Positions 12,374 through 17,452 of a DNA stretch of 17,452 bases are shown here, piece by piece (within the stretch, counting starts at the first letter, position 1; each line of letters opens with the position of its first letter). The notes under the pieces were generated by a model, which saw only the letters and a program-made list of their open reading frames with translations, searched no databases and was not told where the DNA came from. Origin of the DNA: an uncultured Eubacteriales bacterium (GTDB lineage Bacteria > Bacillota > Clostridia > Oscillospirales > Ruminococcaceae); NCBI GenBank assembly GCA_959605275.1, contig CAUHFD010000034.1, positions 1 through 17,452 of the forward strand, given 5' to 3'. The position numbers and the translations under genes were made by a program.

Positions 12374-13648
12374 ATGTTTGTAGATAAAGCGAAAATTTTA
12401 ATTAAAGCCGGAAACGGCGGAAACGGCGCTGTTTCTTTTCATCGAGAAAAGTATGTCGCTGCCGGCGGTCCCGACGGCGGTGACGGAGGCAGAGGCGGCG
12501 ATATCATCTTTCAGGTAGATGATAATTTATCCACCTTGATTGACTTCCGCTATAAACGAAAGTATGTCGCCCCTAACGGACAGGACGGCAGTTCCAAAAA
12601 CTGTACCGGAAAAAGCGCAGAACCGCTCATTGTCAAAGTGCCCCGCGGAACATTGGTGCGAGACGCCAACTCCGGGCGGGTAGTTGCCGACCTTTCGGGA
12701 GAGGAACCGGTTGTCATTGCCAAAGGCGGAAACGGCGGTAAAGGCAACGCACGCTTTGCCACTCCTACCCGCCAGATCCCCCGTTTTGCCAAGCCGGGTT
12801 TTGAGGGCGACAGTATGGAATTGACGCTGGAATTAAAACTGCTTGCCGATGTAGGCTTGGTCGGTTTTCCCAACGTCGGAAAATCCACCCTGATTTCAGT
12901 AGTGAGCGCAGCCAAGCCCAAAATTGCCAATTATCACTTTACTACCCTCACACCGGTGCTCGGGGTGGTCAAAATAGAAGAAGGAAAATCCTTCGTGATG
13001 GCGGATATTCCCGGATTGATTGAGGGTGCCAGTGACGGCGTCGGTTTAGGACACGAATTTTTGCGCCATGTAGAACGCTGCCGCCTAATTGTTCATGTTG
13101 TGGATGTATCAGGAGTAGAAGGACGCGACCCGATTGAGGACTTTGAAATTATCAATCGAGAACTTGCAAATTTCAGCGAAGAGCTTGCCGAACGTCCCCA
13201 AATCGTAGCGGCAAACAAATCCGATATGGCAAATCCCGAACAAATTACGGCGTTTCGCAGTTATATTGAAAATCTCGGCTATCCGTTCTTTGAAATTTCG
13301 GCGGCAACTACCGCCGGAACCAAGGATTTGATTGCCGCTGTTTCTCACAAGCTGGAGGAATTGCCTCCCATTAAACGATATGAACCCGAACCGTTAAGTG
13401 CAGAGGAACTGGAAAGCAATGACCGCAGAAAATTTGACATTACCGTGGATGAAGAAGGCGTTTATGTCATTGATGCGCCATGGCTGGAACAGGCACTCAG
13501 CACTGTGGACATGGATGACTATGAATCATTACAGTATTTTCAGCGCGTCATGCGCAGCAGCGGTATTATTGATAAACTGGAAGAAATGGGAATCCAGGAA
13601 GGCGATACCGTGGAGCTGTTCGGACTCCAGTTTGATTTTATTAACTAA
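12374..13648 (+). CDS. obgE: Essential GTPase Obg (ObgE/CgtA)
   Basis: A 424-residue GTPase that assists late 50S subunit assembly and links growth to the stringent response; in spore formers it is also tied to sporulation entry. Residues 1-158 are the glycine-rich Obg fold ('GNGGNGAVSFHREKYVAAGG', 'GPDGGDGGRGGD'). The G domain follows, with G1 GFPNVGKST, G3 and switch 'DIPGLIEGASDGVGLGHEFLRH', and G4 NKSD. The last ~80 residues are the OCT domain found in Firmicutes homologues ('FDITVDEEGVYVIDAPWLEQ'). A GGAG site lies about 6 nt before the ATG. It follows rpmA, the conserved order, and is coupled to mrnC 3 bp downstream. Confidence 0.97.
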   Translation: MFVDKAKILIKAGNGGNGAVSFHREKYVAAGGPDGGDGGRGGDIIFQVDDNLSTLIDFRYKRKYVAPNGQDGSSKNCTGKSAEPLIVKVPRGTLVRDANSGRVVADLSGEEPVVIAKGGNGGKGNARFATPTRQIPRFAKPGFEGDSMELTLELKLLADVGLVGFPNVGKSTLISVVSAAKPKIANYHFTTLTPVLGVVKIEEGKSFVMADIPGLIEGASDGVGLGHEFLRHVERCRLIVHVVDVSGVEGRDPIEDFEIINRELANFSEELAERPQIVAANKSDMANPEQITAFRSYIENLGYPFFEISAATTAGTKDLIAAVSHKLEELPPIKRYEPEPLSAEELESNDRRKFDITVDEEGVYVIDAPWLEQALSTVDMDDYESLQYFQRVMRSSGIIDKLEEMGIQEGDTVELFGLQFDFIN

Positions 13649-13692
13649 GGTATGTCTGAAAAATCCATATGCAGCAGATTTTCAGACATGCC
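13649..13692 (+). other. Hairpin spanning both candidate mrnC start codons
   Basis: GGTATGTCTGAAAAATC (13649-13665) pairs with GATTTTCAGACATGCC (13677-13692), about 15 bp with one G-T wobble and one bulged A. The 5' arm contains the ATG at 13652 and the 3' arm contains the in-frame ATG at 13688. No T tract follows. It may limit mrnC translation unless ribosomes arriving from obgE melt it. Confidence 0.6.
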
Positions 13693-14110
13693 CCGGAAAA
13701 GATGTGATGTTACCCTGACGACAAATGAATATACCAATCATCCCAAGCAATTGAGCCCGCTTACCCTTGCTTTTCTCGGCGACGCCGTTTTTGAATTGCT
13801 GGTGCGGGAACGATTTGTTGCGGACGGCAATGCGCCCGTTGCCAAGCTACATAAAAAAACGGTAGCGATTGTATGCGCTTCTGCACAATCCCATGCAATT
13901 TCTCTGCTGGAGGATCTACTGTCCGAAGAGGAAACCGATATTTATAAACGGGGCAGAAACGCTAACGGTCACCATGTTCCCAAAAATGCCGATCCGATCG
14001 AATATCGACGAGCCACGGGGTTGGAAGCGTTGTTCGGATACCTCTATCTCAAAGGGGAGCAAACTCGCATCCGCTTTTTATTCGACCATATCTGGGAACA
14101 TCTTGAATAA
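13652..14110 (+). CDS. mrnC: Mini-ribonuclease III (MrnC)
   Basis: A 152-residue RNase III-like endonuclease that lacks the double-stranded RNA-binding domain and matures 23S rRNA ends. The catalytic fold is recognisable: 'LSPLTLAFLGDAVFELLVRE' with Asp44, and 'RRATGLEALFGYLYLKG' with Glu125, both metal ligands. 'KRGRNANGHHVPKNADPIEYR' is the family's nucleic-acid-contacting segment. The N-terminal ~32 residues are longer than usual and look unconserved, so the start is uncertain. I keep the ATG at 13652 because it follows the obgE stop by 3 bp and could reinitiate; the ATG at 13688 is the alternative, and neither has a good RBS. The usual neighbour cysS is absent; obgE takes its place. Confidence 0.88.
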   Translation: MSEKSICSRFSDMPRKRCDVTLTTNEYTNHPKQLSPLTLAFLGDAVFELLVRERFVADGNAPVAKLHKKTVAIVCASAQSHAISLLEDLLSEEETDIYKRGRNANGHHVPKNADPIEYRRATGLEALFGYLYLKGEQTRIRFLFDHIWEHLE

Positions 14111-14223
14111 CGGCATTGTATGAATTAAAACACAAACAACTTGTAGCTGCTGAGTAATATAACGCGTCTTACTGCATATAACTAATGTTTAGGAAGCTTA
14201 ATGTATATTTGGGAGGCGGTGTT

Positions 14224-15087
14224 ATGAAAACACGCGGCAAGGTTAAAAACATTATCATTGATTATCTGTTTATTTTAGTAGGAACGGCAATCTATGCTTT
14301 AGGAGTCCATGTTTTTACGGTTCCCAACCAAATTGCCCCCGGCGGTATCACCGGTTTGGCGACAGCAATTAATGCTTTAACCGGCATTCCGATCGGTACT
14401 TTTTTTTCGCTCGTAAATATTCCTCTGCTGTTGCTGGGGCTCAAATTTCTTGGAAAAGACTTTATTATAAAAACGCTGATTTCCACCATTTTGTTCACCG
14501 CTATGGTAGACGTCTTATTCGTTTACATTCCGCCTTATACCGGAGATATGCTCCTTGCGGCGCTGTTTGGCGGAGCGATGATCGGTGCCGGTATGGCGAT
14601 TACTTTTATCCGAAACGGCTCCACCGGCGGTACGGATATTACCAGCCGTGTCATTCAAAGCAAATTTCCCCAGTTCCCGATCGGCAAAATTGTTCTGCTC
14701 TCGGATTTAATCATTATTTCCTTTGCAACATTGGTCTTTGGCAACCTGGAATCCGCATTATACGCAATAATTGCTATGTTCGTTTGTTCCAAAGTAATTG
14801 ACGGCATCATCTACGGATTAGATGTCGGAAAAATGGTATTTATCGTCTCGGATCATTGCCCTGCAATTTCCAAAGCGATTATTGAGGAGGTTCACCGGGG
14901 AGGTACGATCCTTCCCGCCAAAGGAGCCTATTCGGGAGATCCCCGTGAAGTGCTTCTCTGCGCGATCCGTAATCATCAGTTTTATAAGATCAAACGGATT
15001 GCCAATCAGGTAGATCCAAAAGCTTTCATTATCGTTGCCAATGCGGGTGAAGTGTTGGGGGAAGGATTTAAGAAAATAGAAGGATAG
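14224..15087 (+). CDS. YitT-family membrane protein
   Basis: A 287-residue inner-membrane protein. The first ~200 residues hold about five or six hydrophobic helices of the YitT (DUF161) family, with the typical 'PNQIAPGGITGLATAIN' and 'FIRNGSTGGTDITSRVI' segments. The C-terminal ~80 residues form the cytoplasmic DUF2179 domain ('KMVFIVSDHCPAISKAIIEEVHRGGTIL', 'REVLLCAIRNHQFYKIKRI', 'DPKAFIIVANAGEVLGEGF'). Spore formers have many paralogues; the transported substrate is unknown. I chose the ATG at 14224 because GGGAGG lies 7 nt upstream; an in-frame ATG at 14185 lacks an RBS. It is a single gene closed by the terminator at 15083-15131. Confidence 0.9.
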   Translation: MKTRGKVKNIIIDYLFILVGTAIYALGVHVFTVPNQIAPGGITGLATAINALTGIPIGTFFSLVNIPLLLLGLKFLGKDFIIKTLISTILFTAMVDVLFVYIPPYTGDMLLAALFGGAMIGAGMAITFIRNGSTGGTDITSRVIQSKFPQFPIGKIVLLSDLIIISFATLVFGNLESALYAIIAMFVCSKVIDGIIYGLDVGKMVFIVSDHCPAISKAIIEEVHRGGTILPAKGAYSGDPREVLLCAIRNHQFYKIKRIANQVDPKAFIIVANAGEVLGEGFKKIEG

Positions 15088-15131
15088 CCAATTGGCAGTT
15101 TGATTACTCCCAACTGGCTATCGGCATTTTT
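15083..15131 (+). terminator. Intrinsic terminator after the yitT-like gene
   Basis: GATAGCCAATTGG (15083-15095) pairs with CCAACTGGCTATC (15110-15122) with one mismatch, followed after GGCA by five T residues. The stem starts on the last codons of the gene. Confidence 0.75.
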
Positions 15132-15175
15132 GATAAACGGGACCGTCCTATATCGGGCATTCATCGTCCCCTATT

Positions 15176-15328
15176 TTATCTGCATTCGTTTTCATTCTGC
15201 TGCTGTCTGTTATTCTGTTGGTTTGAAAACTGATTCTGTTCTTTTTTCTGCTGATTTTGCTTATGGTTGCAGTTTTGACCCTGTTGTTGCTGTCTGTTTT
15301 CGGACTGATTTTGATTTCTTTTTGCCAT
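15176..15328 (-). CDS. 50-residue Gln/Asn-rich small protein
   Basis: A short gene on the minus strand encoding MAKRNQNQSENRQQQQGQNC and 30 more residues, ending NENECR. By direct count 17 Gln and 12 Asn make up 29 of 50 residues, with two Cys (20 and 49), one aromatic residue (Phe34), and many Lys and Arg. An AGAAGGATGG ribosome binding site lies about 10 nt before the ATG, which supports real translation. There is no membrane segment or signal peptide. The composition recalls gamma-type small acid-soluble spore proteins and other low-complexity spore proteins, so a role as a forespore or coat protein is plausible in this spore former, but there is no clear homology and I did not find a sporulation promoter. 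It lies between the yitT-like gene (convergent) and yebC (divergent). Confidence 0.7.
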   Translation of the reverse strand: MAKRNQNQSENRQQQQGQNCNHKQNQQKKEQNQFSNQQNNRQQQNENECR

Positions 15329-15445
15329 TGTTTTTCACCATCCTTCTACAACTTTGTTTTAGCAGCAATCTGCTTATTTTCTCATGTTTTCGGGACAATA
15401 AGCATCGAAAAGTCAAGAAACTCTTCTTGATTTTTCGTTTTTTTA

Positions 15446-15474
15446 TTGACGGAATCATCATTCCGCTGTATTAT
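15446..15474 (+). promoter_or_regulatory. Sigma-A promoter of the yebC gene
   Basis: -35 TTGACG (15446-15451), a 17 bp spacer containing GGAATCATCATTCC, then -10 TATTAT (15469-15474). A start near 15481 gives a leader of about 184 nt. The rest of the 336 bp gap 15329-15664 holds the upstream region of the Gln/Asn-rich gene and this leader; a short GCTCA/TGAGC hairpin near 15596-15606 is the only other structure seen. Confidence 0.6.
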
Positions 15475-15664
15475 TATATGGAACAGGTTTACGGATATGC
15501 TTATTTTTTTAAGAAAATATCAGATAGCCGTTAATGATAAAAAGGAAACATTGATTGCTTAGACAGTGCCCCGCTTGAATTGAAACAGCCACTTGCTCAG
15601 TGAGCTTTTGAACATGCGTATACTGTCTGAAATAGTAAGTTTAAGTTTTGAAAGGAAGATTTTC

Positions 15665-16405
15665 ATGTCAGGACATTCCAAGTGGAGTACCATCAAACGT
15701 AAAAAAGGAAAAACCGATGCAGAGCGTGCCAAGGTTTTCACTAAAATTGGACGGGAAATGACGGTTGCCGTCCGTGAAGGAGGCCCCGACCCTGCTATAA
15801 ACAGCAAATTACGCGATTTAATTGCAAAAGCAAAATCCAATAACGTTCCAAACGACAATATCGATCGTGTAATCAAAAAGGCTGCTGGCGGTCAGGACAA
15901 AAATGACTATGAAAATATCGTTTACGAGGGATACGGTCCCAACGGCGTTGCCCTAATCGTCGAGTGTCTGACCGACAATCGCAACCGCACCGCATCAGAT
16001 GTGCGCCACTATTTTGACAAATTCGGCGGTAACTTAGGTACACCCGGATGCGTTTCCTTTATGTTCTCCCCCAAGGGTATCATTTTGATTGAAGACGACG
16101 GTTTAGATGAGGAAAAAGTAATGAATGACGTTATGGAGGCAGGCGCCGACGATTACAAGCTGGAGGACGGCGTGTTGGAGATTTCCACCGACACTGCCAA
16201 TCTGCACAACGTCAGAGAGGCATTAGAGCAAATGGGCTATGCCATCAATTCGGCAGAGGCTGCGCAAGTTCCCGCCACCTATACCCGTCTGGAAGATCCG
16301 GACAGCCTGGTGAAAATGGGACGGCTGCTGGATGCGCTGGAAGATAACGACGACGTACAGAACGTATGGCACAATCTGGAAAACGAAGAGGATCTGCCGG
16401 AATAA
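15665..16405 (+). CDS. yebC: YebC/TACO1-family protein
   Basis: A 246-residue protein of the YebC/PmpR/TACO1 family. The opening 'MSGHSKWSTIKRKKGKTDAE' and 'RAKVFTKIGREMTVAVREGG' and the central 'YEGYGPNGVALIVECLTDNRNRT' and 'GGNLGTPGCVSFMF' segments are near-invariant in the family. Members have been described both as DNA-binding regulators and as ribosome-associated factors easing translation of proline stretches; sequence alone does not decide here. I chose the ATG at 15665, preceded by GAAAGGAAG about 8 nt upstream; an in-frame ATG at 15593 extends the protein with unconserved residues. It is monocistronic. The usual neighbour ruvC is not next to it. Confidence 0.95.
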   Translation: MSGHSKWSTIKRKKGKTDAERAKVFTKIGREMTVAVREGGPDPAINSKLRDLIAKAKSNNVPNDNIDRVIKKAAGGQDKNDYENIVYEGYGPNGVALIVECLTDNRNRTASDVRHYFDKFGGNLGTPGCVSFMFSPKGIILIEDDGLDEEKVMNDVMEAGADDYKLEDGVLEISTDTANLHNVREALEQMGYAINSAEAAQVPATYTRLEDPDSLVKMGRLLDALEDNDDVQNVWHNLENEEDLPE

Positions 16406-16449
16406 GCCAAAAACACAGCGCCTTTTCCCAAAAACAAACAATCAAAAAC

Positions 16450-16515
16450 AAAGATTGAGGTTCAGAAAATACGATCTAAGACAGCAGATCGTATTTCTTT
16501 GCCTCAATCTTTTTT
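16450..16515. terminator. Two-stem bidirectional terminator overlapping the end of the PocR-AraC gene
   Basis: An outer stem AAAGATTGAGG (16450-16460) / CCTCAATCTTT (16502-16512) encloses an inner perfect stem AAATACGATCT (16467-16477) / AGATCGTATTT (16486-16496). T residues continue to 16515 on the plus strand. The outer arm contains the TGA stop codon of the minus-strand regulator (16506-16504), so yebC and that gene share it. Confidence 0.8.
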
Positions 16516-17331
16516 AACCTTTTTTGTGCGATATTGTATCGGAGATATGCCGTATTGCTCGGTAAAAAGACGCGTAAAATAGTTTTGACCGGAAAATCCG
16601 CACGCAGCAGCGATTTCCTTAACGGATTTTCGGCTGCATGTCAGCATTTGCTCCGCTTGCGTCAGCCTAACTTGGTGCAGATACTCAATAATGGTCATAT
16701 GGTATTCTGACTTAAAGCAACTCATAAGGGTAGAACTGCAACAATTAAATTTTTGTGTAAGCAAAGAAAGAGAAAACGCTTTATTGTAATTTCTGTTAAT
16801 ATATTGTTTGAGCATTGGGGCAAGATGATTGCCGCAGCGATTGATTTTATTGGTCCTTGTAATATGTTCCGCAACCAACTGCATAATGGTCACATAAGAA
16901 TATATCAAATTTTCATCAATGGATTTTATAGTATCTACATATTGCGTTGCTTCATCGATATCGTCCATAAAAGGAATCAGCTTTTTGAGAATACAACCCC
17001 GTGAAGAATTGCTGTGACTGCGCACCTGTCCCATCATCAGATAGCCGGAAAGAACACCGAAATGATAAATCGGCGCCACCGCTTCGTATAAACCGCAATG
17101 GCACTGATATACAAAGGTTTTTTCGGTCTGTTCGACCTTTTCAAAGGCGGCTTTATCCATTTCATTACATTTTTGTCTGATCCGGTCTATTTGTTGAATC
17201 CGATTGCAGAACGGTGATAAGCTTTGCGGATAAGCATAAATTTCATTGTACTCTAAATCGTGAATTGATATCCGAAAACCGGATATCTGAAAAAATTCTT
17301 TTAAAATCGGAATAATTTCTGTGTTTTCCAT
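16504..17331 (-). CDS. AraC-family regulator with PocR sensory domain
   Basis: A 275-residue transcription factor. Residues ~10-160 match the PocR ligand-sensing domain, including 'CNEMDKAAFEKVEQTEKTFVYQCHCGLYEAVAPIYHFG' (given here as a family pattern with Cys55, Cys77 and Cys79) and 'GVLSGYLMMGQV'. The C-terminal ~100 residues are the AraC double HTH, ending 'SVKEIAAACGFSGQNYFTRL' and 'YGISPIQYRTKK'. PocR activates propanediol and cobalamin genes in Salmonella, and relatives in Clostridia sit beside methyltransferase or microcompartment operons, so small-metabolite sensing is expected. The start at 17331 has GGAGG 7 nt upstream; an in-frame ATG at 17364 does not. It is divergent from an off-window gene, its likely target. 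Confidence 0.9.
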   Translation of the reverse strand: MENTEIIPILKEFFQISGFRISIHDLEYNEIYAYPQSLSPFCNRIQQIDRIRQKCNEMDKAAFEKVEQTEKTFVYQCHCGLYEAVAPIYHFGVLSGYLMMGQVRSHSNSSRGCILKKLIPFMDDIDEATQYVDTIKSIDENLIYSYVTIMQLVAEHITRTNKINRCGNHLAPMLKQYINRNYNKAFSLSLLTQKFNCCSSTLMSCFKSEYHMTIIEYLHQVRLTQAEQMLTCSRKSVKEIAAACGFSGQNYFTRLFTEQYGISPIQYRTKKVKKD

Positions 17332-17452
17332 CGTCCATCCTCCGACAATATACTTATTTAGCAATTTATGATATTGTGCTAATAATTATGAAATCTTGCA
17401 TAGAATATCTAAAATCAAAACGGTATAATGATGACAAAAGTTTGAAAGGAAT
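17332..17452 (+). promoter_or_regulatory. Divergent control region with the start of an off-window gene
   Basis: A consensus -10 TATAAT lies at 17424-17429, but the -35 position reads TAGAAT, far from consensus, as in activator-dependent promoters. GAAAGGA (17444-17450) is a ribosome binding site placed to serve an ATG just beyond the window. GCAAT and ATTG-TGC half sites (about 17361-17379) could be part of an operator for the PocR-AraC regulator. No coding sequence of the next gene is visible. Confidence 0.5.

Noticed and set aside
15100..15534. 144-codon plus-strand hydrophobic frame after the yitT-like gene
   Set aside because: It begins inside the terminator, has no RBS, and its Phe/Cys/Leu-rich composition is what the antisense of the Gln/Asn-rich gene would give.

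Overview
The window looks like a chromosomal stretch of a moderately low-GC, endospore-forming member of the Clostridia, probably close to Oscillospiraceae/Ruminococcaceae. The evidence is the germination protease gene (gpr) divergent from rpsT, the rplU-prp-rpmA-obgE-mrnC order with an N-terminally extended L27, purine-rich AGGAGG-type ribosome binding sites, and sigma-A promoters close to consensus. The genus is an inference; no rRNA or other marker is present.

Layout. 1-1830: the first 14 codons of a glycoside hydrolase family 2-like gene leave the window on the minus strand, divergent from an AraC-family regulator; a ferritin-like diiron protein and a bidirectional terminator follow. 1969-5157 (minus): a YhfW-type FAD oxidoreductase with a C-terminal Rieske domain, then an ATPase and a DMT/EamA transporter that share their own promoter. 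5299-6101: a small clostridial gene is split by a roughly 215 bp hairpin-rich insertion. It lies divergent from an XRE repressor across a strongly palindromic operator. 6095-7207 (minus): a tandem P-loop ATPase. 7538-8119: PduL phosphotransacylase. 8212-8973 (minus): MerR-TipAS regulator with a 19 bp promoter spacer. 9152-9436: DUF1905 protein.

9533-14110 is core genome: gpr (minus), then rpsT, rplU-prp-rpmA, obgE and mrnC (plus). RNA-level control is likely here: an intrinsic terminator in the rpsT leader and an L21 leader that buries the rplU Shine-Dalgarno sequence. Prp is the protease expected to trim the L27 precursor encoded next to it. 14224-16405: a YitT-type membrane protein, an overlooked 50-residue Gln/Asn-rich protein gene on the minus strand, and a YebC/TACO1 gene. 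The window ends with a PocR-AraC regulator (minus) divergent from an off-window gene whose RBS is just visible.

No CRISPR array, prophage, complete insertion sequence, tRNA or rRNA was seen. The most novel items are the small structured element splitting the 5299-5754 gene, and the Gln/Asn-rich mini-protein.
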